This document shows, piece by piece, positions 1-9,487 of a stretch of 64,000 bases of DNA. A model generated the notes under the pieces. It had not been told where the DNA came from. It ran no database searches and worked only from the letters and a program-made list of their open reading frames with translations. This DNA comes from Leptospira ellinghausenii (GTDB lineage: Bacteria; Spirochaetota; Leptospiria; Leptospirales; Leptospiraceae), in the NCBI RefSeq assembly GCF_003114815.1, contig NZ_BFAZ01000009.1:1710663-1774662 (forward strand), in the 5' to 3' direction. Each line of letters starts with the position of its first letter. The stretch's first letter is position 1. The position numbers were made by a program, and so were the translations under genes.

Positions 1-782
1 TTTTCCCATTCTAAAACTTCTACCCTCTCAACTGTTCCTTCTAAAATCAAATTTCCTGAAGGATTGAGAACTGCAACTCTACGGAAAAATTCACCTGGGA
101 AATTAGAATTTCCAATAAATCCACCTGTAAAAATTCGATAATTGTCTTTTGTTTGTGAACGTACCAGTTCCCATTTTTTGGAAAACTGATAAACTGCCTC
201 ATTGGTAAGGATATGTTCAAGCCCACCAACACCTTTTACTTCTTCTGTTACATCTTTGTACCGAATGGTACCTGTGACAGTCGAGTAGGAAAAAGGGATA
301 TCAGCTTGAACGAATTTTCCTTTCTCCATTAAAGGAAATTTTCCTTTGGAAATGGGAACATTGCCTTTACGTGGTTTGTAATCCAATTTGATTTCCCAAT
401 CCCCGTAGTTCATATAAAACGAATACACTCCGTTTTTTAATTCCATCCAGTTTTCACCACTTCGTTGGTAAAACTGTCCTTTCTTAAATTCGTAGTCTTC
501 TGCATCAAATTCGCGGGTGGAATAAAAGACAGGTTGTTCTTTGGTTTTTAGAAGTAATGAGACTCCATTGTTGAGGGAACCAGGACCAAAATTACTCACA
601 AGAAAGGTAGCGAAGAGATTGTACTTTTCATTGCGAAAGGTAAAGTTCCAACCTTGCAGGTATCCTTCTTCAGGGTAGTGTTGTGTTTTAAAATCTTCAG
701 CAGAAAGGTTTTTGTTTAAACTCACAAAAACCAAAACAATCAAGAGGAGGTTACCAATGTTACTCTTCCATCGCACCGCCAA
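1..782 (-). CDS. Secreted lipocalin-like (AttH/Svf1-type) protein, C-terminus beyond window
   Basis: This is an open frame of about 260 codons running off the left edge. The frame is closed upstream by TAG at 788-786, so the start must be TTG 782 or GTG 776. The N-terminus has a hydrophobic signal segment (NIGNLLLIVLVFVSL) ending near LSAEDF, so export is likely. The body is rich in alternating beta-strand and aromatic residues with GWNFTFRN, NFGPGSLNNG and GGFIGN, the style of the Svf1/AttH/hydroxyneurosporene-synthase lipocalin-like families. That family placement is an impression from residue pattern; no catalytic residue can be named. It is transcribed away from the divergent gene at 1287 and follows the gene at 833-1303 on the same strand. 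Confidence 0.75.
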   Translation of the reverse strand, partial: MAVRWKSNIGNLLLIVLVFVSLNKNLSAEDFKTQHYPEEGYLQGWNFTFRNEKYNLFATFLVSNFGPGSLNNGVSLLLKTKEQPVFYSTREFDAEDYEFKKGQFYQRSGENWMELKNGVYSFYMNYGDWEIKLDYKPRKGNVPISKGKFPLMEKGKFVQADIPFSYSTVTGTIRYKDVTEEVKGVGGLEHILTNEAVYQFSKKWELVRSQTKDNYRIFTGGFIGNSNFPGEFFRRVAVLNPSGNLILEGTVERVEVLEWE

Positions 783-832
783 AGACTAAAAGGACCTGAA
801 AAAAGAAGCAAGGTTTTTCTTGGGGATTTCCT

Positions 833-1303
833 TTAAATGCACAAAAGAGTCGGAACGGAGATCGAAAAGAGATCACCCAAACACACTAAAGAGAACACAG
901 GGTGTTCTGTATTTCCAATTTCTCGTAGGCGCTCTCTTTCCTCGGCAATGCCATCCACATGGATCCAAGTTTCTGTTTCCTCATTGGGTAAAATGCGGCA
1001 AGCTACCTGGTATTCAAACGTGCCGATCTTCGCAAAAAAGATTTGGACTGAGTTTGGATCAGAATCGGCAAGAAGGCGCCTAAAACCAAATTGTTTGGAT
1101 TTGGTTTCCCCCCTCATTTCGTAATAATGGTTTAAAATCCTTAGGATGTGTAAAAACTCCTCTTTTTTCGAAACCAATTCATGCCAGGATAAATCATTGT
1201 CATTCATACCAAAGGGAGGTAAACGAGAGAGTGACTTGGTTCTTAAAAAAGGATTCTCACTTGAAAAATACTTTCCCCTATCCAAGATGAACGAAACAGA
1301 CAT
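833..1303 (-). CDS. Hypothetical protein, about 156 aa
   Basis: I do not recognise the family. The frame stays open further upstream to 1390, but that extra part is antisense to the clearly coding gene starting at 1287. I therefore chose ATG 1303, which still overlaps that divergent gene by 17 bases. The composition looks like real protein: a helical stretch around SWHELVSKKEEFLHILRI, then FAKIGTFEYQVACRI and WIHVDGIAEERERL. There is no signal peptide and no membrane span, so it is probably cytoplasmic. ATG 1207 is another possible start, though it lacks a ribosome-binding site. Confidence 0.55.
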   Translation of the reverse strand: MSVSFILDRGKYFSSENPFLRTKSLSRLPPFGMNDNDLSWHELVSKKEEFLHILRILNHYYEMRGETKSKQFGFRRLLADSDPNSVQIFFAKIGTFEYQVACRILPNEETETWIHVDGIAEERERLREIGNTEHPVFSLVCLGDLFSISVPTLLCI

Positions 1304-1853
1304 GGTCACGGAGATCTTAGAAATATTCTGGAAAGAGAAACTTCGGTTCGCCCAATACTGTTTTGATGAATTGGCTAAAATGGATGCCAAATCCTTCCAA
1401 GAAAAAGGGAAAACCGGAAAATCACCCCTTTGGGTTTTGCACCAAATGGTATCCTATGATAAAACGTTTCGGTTTTATTTGCCCATCTCACTCAAACTCA
1501 GTAGTTTTTTCTTTTTCCATAGTTTCAAAGACCAGGAAATCGAAAAAGATTTGGAAACCATTCGCGATCGTTATACTCCTCCTGCATTCCCAACTCATTT
1601 TTGGGAAATTCACATTTCGGAAGCCAACCAATTAAAAATCAATGCAAATGATCCCTTTATCTCCGAACATTGTGAATCCTGGAAAGAAGTTTTACTCCAA
1701 TTAGAAGCGAAACTTTCTCTTGTTTCCGAATCGGACGCATATAGAAAAAGATATACATCCTTCACTGGAATCCATACCATTTCAGGAGCGATTAATAATT
1801 CGACAGAGTTCTGTCATTATATTTGGAATCGTTATATGGGAAGTTCCAATTAA
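1287..1853 (+). CDS. Possible DinB-like four-helix protein
   Basis: A 188-aa protein starting MNETDMVTEILEIFWKEK. The open frame extends upstream to 1146, but those codons are antisense to the opposite gene and less protein-like, so ATG 1287 is preferred. The segment SPLWVLHQMVSYDKTFRFY resembles the metal-site helix of DinB/DUF1569 proteins, and the rest is predicted mostly helical (EIEKDLETIRDRY, SWKEVLLQLEAKLSLV). The assignment to DinB is weak because only one of the usual three histidines is in an obvious place. It is followed 46 bases later by icd, which has its own strong ribosome-binding site. Confidence 0.6.
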   Translation: MNETDMVTEILEIFWKEKLRFAQYCFDELAKMDAKSFQEKGKTGKSPLWVLHQMVSYDKTFRFYLPISLKLSSFFFFHSFKDQEIEKDLETIRDRYTPPAFPTHFWEIHISEANQLKINANDPFISEHCESWKEVLLQLEAKLSLVSESDAYRKRYTSFTGIHTISGAINNSTEFCHYIWNRYMGSSN

Positions 1854-1899
1854 GTCTTATAATTTTAAAGTTAAAATAGTATGAGTTTAGGAGAAATCA

Positions 1900-3111
1900 A
1901 TGGGAAAAATTAAAGTAAAAACACCGTTAGTCGAGTTAGACGGCGATGAAATGACAAGAATCATCTGGAAAGAAATCAAAGATCGTTTCATTCACCCTTA
2001 CTTAGATATTACATTAGAGTATTATGATCTCGGTGTAGAATATCGCGATAAAACGGATGACCAAGTAACTGTTGATTCTGCTAATGCGATCAAAAAACAC
2101 GGTGTTGGTGTGAAGTGTGCGACAATCACTCCAAATGCTGACCGGGTAAAAGAATACAATTTAAAACAAGAGTGGAAATCACCTAACGGAACAATTCGTG
2201 CGATTTTAGATGGAACTGTATTTCGTAAACCAATCATTATCAAAAACATTCCAGCGGCAGTTAATTCTTGGAAAAAACCAATTGCGATTGGTCGCCATGC
2301 ATACGGTGACATCTATCGTGACGTAGAGATTCTTGTAGATGGTCCAGGAAAAGTAGAACTCGTTTATACAGACGCATCTGGAAAAGAAAAACAAAGACTG
2401 CTAGTAAATGAATTTAAAGGTGCAGGTGTTGCGCTTGCGATGCATAACTTGGATGAGTCTATTAAGTCTTTTGCAAAAGCATGTTTCACATATGCGTTGT
2501 CTGAAAAAATCAGCATCTGGTTTGCGACAAAAGATACCATTTCAAAAAAATACCATGCTCGATTCCGTGATATTTTTGATACAATGGCAAAAGAACAAGA
2601 ATCGGCAATGAAAGCTGCAGGTATCACTTACAGCTATTACCTCATTGATGATGCGGTTGCACAAATCATGAAAAACGAAGGTGGTCAACTTTGGGCTCTC
2701 ATGAACTATGACGGCGACGTGATGAGTGATATGGTTGCTTCTGGTTTTGGTTCTCTTGGACTTATGACTTCTGTTCTTGTATCTCCAGATGGAAAATACG
2801 AATATGAAGCAGCTCACGGAACTGTGACACGTCACTACCGTAAGTACCAAAAAGGGGAAACTACTTCTACAAACTCAGTAGCATCTATTTTTGCTTGGAC
2901 TGGTGCCATTGCAAAACGTGGAGAACTAGACGGAACTCCTGATGTAGTGAATTTTGCTCATAAGTTAGAAGAAGCTATCATCGAAACAATTGAAGGCGGA
3001 GAAATGACAAAAGATCTACTTTCCCTTTCAACAGCAGCAAAGAAAACAGAATTGGATACTTTCCAATTCATGGAAGCTGTACAAAAACGTTTGGATGCTA
3101 AACTCAAATAA
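1900..3111 (+). CDS. icd: NADP-dependent isocitrate dehydrogenase
   Basis: A 403-aa enzyme of the TCA cycle that oxidatively decarboxylates isocitrate to 2-oxoglutarate. The sequence is the eukaryote-like (type II) IDH form. It opens with [17 protein letters not shown], carries the substrate loop [16 protein letters not shown] near residue 95, [15 protein letters not shown] near 127, and the metal/cofactor signature [19 protein letters not shown] near residue 270. The [14 protein letters not shown] segment near 310 is typical of NADP specificity. Length matches the family. The start is supported by the ribosome-binding site TTTAGGAGAAATCA directly before ATG 1900. It is monocistronic, with a terminator just downstream. 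Confidence 0.97.
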   Translation: MGKIKVKTPLVELDGDEMTRIIWKEIKDRFIHPYLDITLEYYDLGVEYRDKTDDQVTVDSANAIKKHGVGVKCATITPNADRVKEYNLKQEWKSPNGTIRAILDGTVFRKPIIIKNIPAAVNSWKKPIAIGRHAYGDIYRDVEILVDGPGKVELVYTDASGKEKQRLLVNEFKGAGVALAMHNLDESIKSFAKACFTYALSEKISIWFATKDTISKKYHARFRDIFDTMAKEQESAMKAAGITYSYYLIDDAVAQIMKNEGGQLWALMNYDGDVMSDMVASGFGSLGLMTSVLVSPDGKYEYEAAHGTVTRHYRKYQKGETTSTNSVASIFAWTGAIAKRGELDGTPDVVNFAHKLEEAIIETIEGGEMTKDLLSLSTAAKKTELDTFQFMEAVQKRLDAKLK

Positions 3112-3120
3112 ACAATATGA

Positions 3121-3158
3121 TTCACCCTGTCATTTGGCAGGGTGAATTTCTTTATTTT
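3121..3158 (+). terminator. Rho-independent terminator of icd
   Basis: A perfect 9-bp stem TTCACCCTG / CAGGGTGAA (3121-3129 with 3138-3146) with an 8-base loop is followed by TTTCTTTATTTTC. It lies ten bases after the icd stop codon. Confidence 0.9.
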
Positions 3159-3196
3159 CTTGCCTTCTTTCTTTTTCCTTATCCAATAAACATTCC

Positions 3197-4477
3197 ATGA
3201 CAAACGAATCTAAGTCTTTACTCGATAGTTTTATGGATTGGTATTTGGTAGAACTTCCCAAAATTGATTCTCCAGCTGTTTTATTCCATTCGTATATTCA
3301 ATACTTACAATCTTTAGGTTTTGATATCATGAGAGGGAATATGGGAACAAAAACTTTACACCCCCAAGTAGAGACGTTAGCTTATCTTTGGGCACCAAAT
3401 TCTCAAAAAGAACTATTTGATGTTCAGGTGAATTCATTATTCCATTCAAGTTTACTTTACGAATTTCCAGATTCTTCCATTCGGGTCACCAAATTTAGAT
3501 TAGGTTCTATACAGTCTTCGCAATTTACTGCAAGTCCTATACATTATGTTTTAACTGCCAAAAAAACATATTATTATCAGTTTGATTCTGAGAATAAAGG
3601 CGATTACCCTTATCCCATATTGGAAGAATTAGCACCTTTAGGTGGAACTGGGTATTTGGCAGTACCTGTCATCCAAAAAGGGAATAGTTATGCATTTTTA
3701 AGTTTATTAACGAAAAAACCGAATGGATTTGATGAAAGAGAAGTGGATTTTTTAACAAAATCATTAAACCTGATTGCGTTGAAGTGGTGGACATTTATCC
3801 AATCAGAACTCACAGAATCCTTACTCAGTATTTATTTGGGGAAAAGAACTGGTTCAACAGTATACTCTGGCAAAATTTATTTAGGTGAGTTGGAGAATAT
3901 CCAATCAGTAATTTGGTTTTCAGATATTCGAAATTATTCTGGCATAAGTGAAACCCTTCCACCTGAAGAAGTTATCAAGTTATTAAATGATTATTTTGGT
4001 GTTGCGATTCCTCAAATTGAAAGATTTGGGGGAGAAGTTTTGAAGTTGTTAGGGGACGGTGTCCTTGCTGTATTCCCATACAACGGGAAAAACAAATTGG
4101 TTGTAGGTAAAAAAGTTTTACTCGCTGTACGTAAGTTAGGTGAACTGTTGGCCCAATTAAACCAAGAAAGAGAAAAAGAAGGTAAAATTTCAATCCATCA
4201 CGGTGTAGGTTTGCATTCTGGTGAAATATTGTATGGGAATATCGGATCTATGGACCGTTTGGATTTTACTGTGATAGGAGAAGCTGTTAATTTGACGAGT
4301 CGAATAGCTGGAATGTGTGGTGAGTTAGGAAAAGCAGTTCTTGCCTCCGAAAACTTAGCGAAACAAATTCCAGTTCGGTGGGAAGAATTAGGCGAACATA
4401 AATTGAAAGGAATTAGCTCTCCAAAAAAAATCTATGCGATTTCGGAGAAGAAAAAATCAGTTCGTGAATCAAACTAA
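3197..4477 (+). CDS. Class III adenylate/guanylate cyclase with N-terminal GAF-like region
   Basis: A 426-aa protein. Residues from about 235 to 415 form a class III nucleotide cyclase catalytic domain: WFSDIRNYSG near 240 and KLLGDGVLAVF near 286 carry the two metal-binding aspartates. GLHSGEILYGNIG and the core DFTVIGEAVNLTSRI follow. The N-terminal 200 residues look like a GAF-type sensor (YLAVPVIQKGNSYAFLSLLTK). It should make cAMP (or cGMP) in response to an unidentified signal. No membrane span is seen, so it is cytoplasmic. It stands alone between two hairpins, and the convergent neighbour is a secreted protein. Confidence 0.9.
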   Translation: MTNESKSLLDSFMDWYLVELPKIDSPAVLFHSYIQYLQSLGFDIMRGNMGTKTLHPQVETLAYLWAPNSQKELFDVQVNSLFHSSLLYEFPDSSIRVTKFRLGSIQSSQFTASPIHYVLTAKKTYYYQFDSENKGDYPYPILEELAPLGGTGYLAVPVIQKGNSYAFLSLLTKKPNGFDEREVDFLTKSLNLIALKWWTFIQSELTESLLSIYLGKRTGSTVYSGKIYLGELENIQSVIWFSDIRNYSGISETLPPEEVIKLLNDYFGVAIPQIERFGGEVLKLLGDGVLAVFPYNGKNKLVVGKKVLLAVRKLGELLAQLNQEREKEGKISIHHGVGLHSGEILYGNIGSMDRLDFTVIGEAVNLTSRIAGMCGELGKAVLASENLAKQIPVRWEELGEHKLKGISSPKKIYAISEKKKSVRESN

Positions 4478-4488
4478 TCTTAAGCTGA

Positions 4489-4508
4489 GGGAGAAATTAA
4501 TTTCTCCC
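4489..4508 (+). terminator. Perfect 20-bp palindrome after the cyclase gene
   Basis: GGGAGAAATTAATTTCTCCC is fully self-complementary and sits 11 bases past the cyclase stop. The following run (TTGATCGTATTTTG) is only partly T-rich, so termination is likely but not certain. It lies between convergent genes. Confidence 0.55.
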
Positions 4509-4570
4509 TTGATCGTATTTTGTGGATTGGTCCTTATTTTAAGTCATTTATCATTCATGGAATAAAGGTT

Positions 4571-5410
4571 CTAACGAACAATGACCCATTTCCCCGCAAT
4601 CCGGCTTAAATAGACTGGAATTGCTGCACCTTTTTTAGAAACGATAATCGGATCTCCCTTTTTATTTGTAATTTCAAGAATTTGATTGTTACAGAGTAAT
4701 TTAAACTGAATTTCTGAAGGATTGAGTTTCCATGTGGACCCGATCGATTTTATCATTCCTTGGATTGATTTTAATTCATCAGCTTCATCATAAGGATAGT
4801 ATCTTACTTCCGATGTATCTTTTGCTCGAAAGGAAGTCGCAGACAAAATCTTTTTTGCATCCTTTGTATTGAGAACTTTGGTGAAATCTTTTAAGAATGA
4901 GATAGCAGAATCCTCCAATTCTTTTGATAGACTCAATGTTTCTGCTTGTTTCCACAACTCACTTGGTGGAGAGAAGGGGGGTTGAAACGGAATTTCGATC
5001 CATAAGCCCATTTGTTTTGGATTTGATTGGTTGTGTTCGACTTTTTCTAGTAAAACACCTTCATCTGGGAATTGACCTTTCTGACCAATGATGAGTTTTA
5101 CTTCAGCTTCACTTGGTAATCCTGAAGATTGTTTTTTATTTTGTTTTCGTTCTGAGAATCGGATTTTAATTTTATTATCGCTAGGTAAGATCCAATAGTT
5201 AATATCAGCTTGTCCTGATGAATCTTCATTTGAGAAATCACTCCGTACATTATATCCATTCACTTGTATTTCTAAATTTACGGAGTAATTTTTATAAGTA
5301 ATAATATAATAACCTTCTTTAGGTGGACTTGGTGGAACAGGTTTGTCTTCCGATAAAATTGGTTGTAAGCTTAAAATCGATAAGAGTAACAAAGTTGCGA
5401 GTCGTTTCAT
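4571..5410 (-). CDS. Secreted hypothetical protein, 279 aa
   Basis: An unrecognised protein with a clear signal peptide (MKRLATLLLLSILSLQPILS, probably cleaved before EDKPVP). A Pro-rich linker PVPPSPPKEG follows. The middle contains charged, beta-rich sequence. The C-terminal third (LNTKDAKKILSATSF ... RIAGKWVIVR) resembles small SnoaL/NTF2-like modules that assess a product over time, but this is only an impression. There is no lipobox cysteine, so it is probably periplasmic rather than lipid-anchored. The gene lies 112 bases downstream of the rhomboid-like gene on the same strand. Confidence 0.8.
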   Translation of the reverse strand: MKRLATLLLLSILSLQPILSEDKPVPPSPPKEGYYIITYKNYSVNLEIQVNGYNVRSDFSNEDSSGQADINYWILPSDNKIKIRFSERKQNKKQSSGLPSEAEVKLIIGQKGQFPDEGVLLEKVEHNQSNPKQMGLWIEIPFQPPFSPPSELWKQAETLSLSKELEDSAISFLKDFTKVLNTKDAKKILSATSFRAKDTSEVRYYPYDEADELKSIQGMIKSIGSTWKLNPSEIQFKLLCNNQILEITNKKGDPIIVSKKGAAIPVYLSRIAGKWVIVR

Positions 5411-5522
5411 TCTTTAGTCTCCAGGAATGGTAAGGGAGAATTTTAATGAAACACTAAGTACTTGTCGATGTAAAAAAATTGCTGGAACAAGAAATCTGAG
5501 TGGTGTATTCGATTTTTTATAG

Positions 5523-6278
5523 TTATGGAAGGAATTTTTTTCCTTTTCGATCAAAGAAAAAATTGGTTTGGCAAACGTTACAATGGAATCTCCCATATTT
5601 TTTGGCAGGGATCGGGTGGTTACAAGAAGGACATAGGACTGTTTTATTTTGGAATGTAGATAATCGTAAATTATGTTCCAGTCTATCCAGATACTTATGG
5701 TGGACAAATCCATTCGCAAGGATCATTCCAATGAAAAATGCCACTACTTGGCCTGCATAGGTACTTCGGATTTCACTATGAAGTTCTACAAAATACAAGT
5801 ATCCTTGGATGAGAATCCAGATGCTCAAACTAAAGTAAATCGGTACATCTTTGAATGCTATTTTTTCAAATACCATTGTACTTTTTACTTTGGGAAAAAA
5901 GACAAAATACATTCCTAAAAAGCCTGAAATCACACCAGAAGTTCCCACTACAGGTACGATGGAGTTCATGTGGAATAAAAAATAAGTGAGATTTGTAAGG
6001 ATTCCAAAGAACATAAATAAAAAGAAAAACTTGAGAGGGCCGATTACATCTTCAATATTGTCAGCAAACATGTACAAGTAGATGGCATTTGTTGTCCATT
6101 CCACGAAAGAAGAGTTAAAAAAGAAAGAAGAGAATAAACTAAACCCAAATTCTTTTTGGGGAGTAAACGCATATGTGTTATTTGAATCTAAAAACTGAGT
6201 GCATAGAGTGATGACGATTAAGCAGAAAGTGATAATTGGGAATCGAAATTTCTGATTTGCTTTTTCAAATACAAACAT
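5523..6278 (-). CDS. Rhomboid-like membrane protein with C-terminal zinc ribbon; catalytic His replaced
   Basis: A 251-aa multi-span membrane protein. It shows the rhomboid order: oxyanion Asn in WTTNAIYLYMF (N64), the DNIEDVIGPLKFFFLF helix, and the nucleophile motif GTSGVISGFLG (Ser114). In the last core helix, where active rhomboids have AHxxGxxxG, the sequence is YAGQVVAFFIG, so Gln177 occupies the catalytic histidine position. After the membrane part comes a cysteine zinc ribbon, CPSC (216/219) and CNVC (233/236). This suggests a non-proteolytic pseudo-rhomboid that binds or escorts membrane clients, or an unusual active site. It is followed by a secreted-protein gene. Confidence 0.8.
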   Translation of the reverse strand: MFVFEKANQKFRFPIITFCLIVITLCTQFLDSNNTYAFTPQKEFGFSLFSSFFFNSSFVEWTTNAIYLYMFADNIEDVIGPLKFFFLFMFFGILTNLTYFLFHMNSIVPVVGTSGVISGFLGMYFVFFPKVKSTMVFEKIAFKDVPIYFSLSIWILIQGYLYFVELHSEIRSTYAGQVVAFFIGMILANGFVHHKYLDRLEHNLRLSTFQNKTVLCPSCNHPIPAKKYGRFHCNVCQTNFFFDRKGKKFLP

Positions 6279-6372
6279 TGTGAATGATGAGTCTCCATTC
6301 CTAATGAAATCTTCTTTGTTTCGTTTGGCAATTCCTTTTTACTTGCAGCTGTTAGATTGTGTTTTCTAATTT

Positions 6373-8214
6373 TTAGAACCATAAATAAAAGAAGAATGTG
6401 AAACCTAATAAAATCCCATACAACCATTCATCTCGTTTGCGAAATACAGAAATAAAGGTTTGTTTCGTTGATTTTTTGCGATAGGTAAGTATTAAAGAAA
6501 AGAGGATAAATAGTAAAAATCCAAATACCGCAATTAGGAATTTTGAATTTGGGCATTGGACACGTAAAAAAATAATGAGAAAAAATAGGATGGCAAAGAG
6601 GGAAAGACAAATCAAAAAGAAATGCTGATTTTGTTTTTTTGGGTTTTGGTTGAATGGATTGAACTGAATCAGTCCTTGGAGTGAATTGTCTTTAGGATTC
6701 TCTTTGTATTGAAGGAATGCGGCTATAACTAGTACAAAAAAGGCAAAGTGAAAGATCAGAAAGACTCGGTGTAAAAAATTTAATTCTTCGCCAAATGTGA
6801 GTTTAATGAAGTCTGGTGCATAGTTTGTGTATAAGTAAGGACTTAAAAGGGAAAGGAAAGGAGTGAGAAGGATTGTCCCGCAGATGGCTTTGGCATTGAT
6901 TTTAACATTAAAAATTCCGAATAAAAAAACAACAAGTAGAGCAGGTGTGAAGTGAGAACTTTGATTGGATAACTCAATAAAGAAATTTTTCTTTGAATTT
7001 GGGTCAATGAGAACGTTTGCAAACACTGTTACCAAAAAAGAAAATAACAAGAGAAAAATTCTCCCTGATTTCATTTGCCTCTCATCAGAAAGTGATCCCC
7101 CTTTTTTTTCAAAGAGTGGTTTGTAAAAATCAATTGTGAATAATGTAGCCGCTGAATGTAACATGGAATCAATACTTGAAAAGATAGCTCCCAATAATCC
7201 TGCCAGGATGACTCCGATGAGTCCGTAACCAACCGGAACAACTAATACGACTAATTTGGAAAAAGCTTCATCAGGAGCTATATTTGTCGTTTCCCCAAGG
7301 GAAGACCAAATTTGATACGCAGCAATCCCGGTTAAGATCGAAAAAAAAGGGACTGTGAGCTTTAATAGTCCACCCACTAAAATCCCATAACGCGCTTCTC
7401 TCAGCGATTTTCCACCTAATGTCCTTTGTACGACGTATTGATTTGTATTCCAATAAAATGTATGTAATAAAAATAGTCCGCTCAGTGCTCCGGTCCAAGG
7501 AAGTGTAGGGTGGTTTGGAGGTAAGTATAAATTCATTTTACTCAGTCCGTCCATCCTACTTTCTTCTTTTGCAAAAAGTTCTAGTAACCCACCAACTTCG
7601 GGTCTTGTAATCGAAAGATAGGCGAGTACAAGTCCCGAAGCTAAAATTAAAAAGGTTTGGATCACATCTGTGTATACTACCGATTTTAATCCACCAAACC
7701 AAGTGTAGATAGTAGAGGTAAATGCAATCCAAATGACAAGTTCAGTGTAGGTAACCGACATACCAAGGTTTTGCAAAAATGGTAAAAAACTGCGGGCTCC
7801 GATGTACAAAGCACCAGTCAGTTGGATGGTAATGAGAATCAGCGAGATAGCGGAGTAGATTTTTGCTGTTTCTTTTCCAAACTTTTCCTGTAAAAATTGG
7901 GAGAGAGTAAAAAACTTTTTTCTTCGGAATAGGGGTAAAAATACAAATGCCAAAAGTACAATTGCTGGGATGGATCCGAATTCATAATGGCTTTGTGCAA
8001 ACCCCACTGAAAAACCTATGCCGAGCATTCCTACTAAATGGTTTGCCGAAATATTCGTGCCAAAGAGAGAACCCGCAATCCCCCACCAGGGAAGGCTTCT
8101 TCCTCCAAGAAAATAGTCCTTTGATGAGGATTCTTTTCTACCTGCAACCATTCCAATCCCAAGCACAAGTAGGAAGGTAAACCCAAAGAAAAGGATATCA
8201 ATTGTTGTGATCAT
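6373..8214 (-). CDS. Sodium:solute symporter (SSS/SGLT family)
   Basis: A 613-aa integral membrane transporter with about 14-15 spans. The N-terminus has the family start YFLGGRSLPWWGIAGSLFGTNISANHLVG near residues 34-62, with sodium-site residues in the unwound first core helix. TWFGGLKSVVYTDVIQ near 175 and GLLGAIFSSIDSMLHSAATL near 345 complete the core. The substrate cannot be told from sequence; sugar, myo-inositol or carboxylate are all possible. The last 150 residues contain additional hydrophobic helices separated by a basic loop, as in the longer SGLT-like members. It is divergent from the monooxygenase gene at 8324. Confidence 0.92.
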   Translation of the reverse strand: MITTIDILFFGFTFLLVLGIGMVAGRKESSSKDYFLGGRSLPWWGIAGSLFGTNISANHLVGMLGIGFSVGFAQSHYEFGSIPAIVLLAFVFLPLFRRKKFFTLSQFLQEKFGKETAKIYSAISLILITIQLTGALYIGARSFLPFLQNLGMSVTYTELVIWIAFTSTIYTWFGGLKSVVYTDVIQTFLILASGLVLAYLSITRPEVGGLLELFAKEESRMDGLSKMNLYLPPNHPTLPWTGALSGLFLLHTFYWNTNQYVVQRTLGGKSLREARYGILVGGLLKLTVPFFSILTGIAAYQIWSSLGETTNIAPDEAFSKLVVLVVPVGYGLIGVILAGLLGAIFSSIDSMLHSAATLFTIDFYKPLFEKKGGSLSDERQMKSGRIFLLLFSFLVTVFANVLIDPNSKKNFFIELSNQSSHFTPALLVVFLFGIFNVKINAKAICGTILLTPFLSLLSPYLYTNYAPDFIKLTFGEELNFLHRVFLIFHFAFFVLVIAAFLQYKENPKDNSLQGLIQFNPFNQNPKKQNQHFFLICLSLFAILFFLIIFLRVQCPNSKFLIAVFGFLLFILFSLILTYRKKSTKQTFISVFRKRDEWLYGILLGFTFFFYLWF

Positions 8215-8323
8215 TGTCAGGAATGGAACCTCCAGAATCGATTTTTTCTAAAAATAATGCAAGCGATAGATTTTTTGAAATCCCTCTTGTCGTTTCTTGG
8301 TATCTCGGTTTCTATTGGCAACA

Positions 8324-9487
8324 ATGAATCCGATTCCCAAAGCACCCGCCATTCGATCCGAAGACACGTCTGTGGAAGTTGCCTGGTTTTGTGACCTATG
8401 CAATGGAGATTATGAATTTTTAGGAGTTCCTGATGGGAACTTACGTTCGAGTTTCGAACATTGTGCCGACATCATCCGCATAGCAGATGATTTGGGATAT
8501 CAAAATATTCTATTACCTTCCTCTTACCAAACTGGACAAGATACTTTAACATTTGCTGCTGCAGCATCTCAGTTTACAAAACAAATTTCCCTCCTAACGG
8601 CGATTCGGTGTGGTGAAATTCATCCTCCCATGCTTGCAAGAACCCTTTCCACTTTGGACCATATGCTAAAAGGAAGGCTCAACATCAATATCATCTCTTC
8701 TGACTTACCTGGCACTGTCCGCGATTCCAAAACGAGATATGAAATCTCAAAGGAAGTGATCCAAATCTTACAACAAGGTTGGACACGGGATCACATCAAC
8801 TTTAAGGGAAAACATTACCAATTGGATTTAACAGCAGATCCAGTGAAGTCATACCAAACAAATGGTGGACCCTTACTTTACTTTGGTGGGATTTCAGAAG
8901 ATGCACGAGCGTTATGTGCTGAGTTTTGTGATGTGTTTTTGATGTGGCCTGAAACGGAAGAAAAACTCGCTGACACAATGAAAGACTTAAGTGAGCGTGC
9001 AGTTAGTTTTGGGCGCAAAATCGATTTTGGTCTACGGATCCATTTGATTGTGAGGGACACTGAAAAGGAAGCAAAAGACGCCGCAAAACGTTTGTTATCA
9101 AAAATAGATATCGAGAGAGCAAATGATATCAAACATAGAGCACTGGATTCTAATTCCGCAGGTGTTTTACGCCAAGATGAATTACGTAAGTCTGCAGATT
9201 CTGATTTGTTCATCGAACCTATGATTTGGTCAGGGATAGGACTTGCACGATCTGGTTGTGGTTCTGCGATTGTGGGAACACCTGAACAAGTGTATGAAAA
9301 AATCCAAAGGTACATCAAAATGGGAATCCGCGCATTTATTTTTTCTGGTTATCCACTCATTGAGGAATCAAAACTATTCGCAAACAAAGTGTTACCAAAA
9401 TTAAAAACAGTGAATTTTGCAGAGGCACAAGGAAGGAAACCCCAAGGTATTCCTGTCACACCTCTGACAATAGGAGAAAGAAAATAA
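8324..9487 (+). CDS. LLM-class flavin-dependent monooxygenase (SsuD-like)
   Basis: A 387-aa bacterial luciferase-like TIM barrel, closest in style to FMNH2-dependent alkanesulfonate monooxygenase SsuD. It has [14 protein letters not shown] at the N-terminus, [20 protein letters not shown] near 60-80, [28 protein letters not shown] near 100, and [14 protein letters not shown] near 190. These are the flavin-phosphate and sulfonate-binding regions of the family. The frame is open from TTG 8297, but ATG 8324 starts just before the conserved part. It overlaps the aldo/keto reductase by one base (TAATG), so the two are co-translated. No ssuABC transporter or flavin reductase is adjacent, so the substrate is uncertain. 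Confidence 0.88.
   Translation: MNPIPKAPAIRSEDTSVEVAWFCDLCNGDYEFLGVPDGNLRSSFEHCADIIRIADDLGYQNILLPSSYQTGQDTLTFAAAASQFTKQISLLTAIRCGEIHPPMLARTLSTLDHMLKGRLNINIISSDLPGTVRDSKTRYEISKEVIQILQQGWTRDHINFKGKHYQLDLTADPVKSYQTNGGPLLYFGGISEDARALCAEFCDVFLMWPETEEKLADTMKDLSERAVSFGRKIDFGLRIHLIVRDTEKEAKDAAKRLLSKIDIERANDIKHRALDSNSAGVLRQDELRKSADSDLFIEPMIWSGIGLARSGCGSAIVGTPEQVYEKIQRYIKMGIRAFIFSGYPLIEESKLFANKVLPKLKTVNFAEAQGRKPQGIPVTPLTIGERK

Noticed and set aside
820..1124. Two plus-strand open frames antisense to the 833-1303 gene
   Set aside because: Low protein-like composition and no ribosome-binding site; they are shadows of the opposite gene.
5500..5918. Plus-strand frames opposite the rhomboid-like gene
   Set aside because: The minus-strand frame has clear membrane spans and conserved motifs; the plus frames do not.
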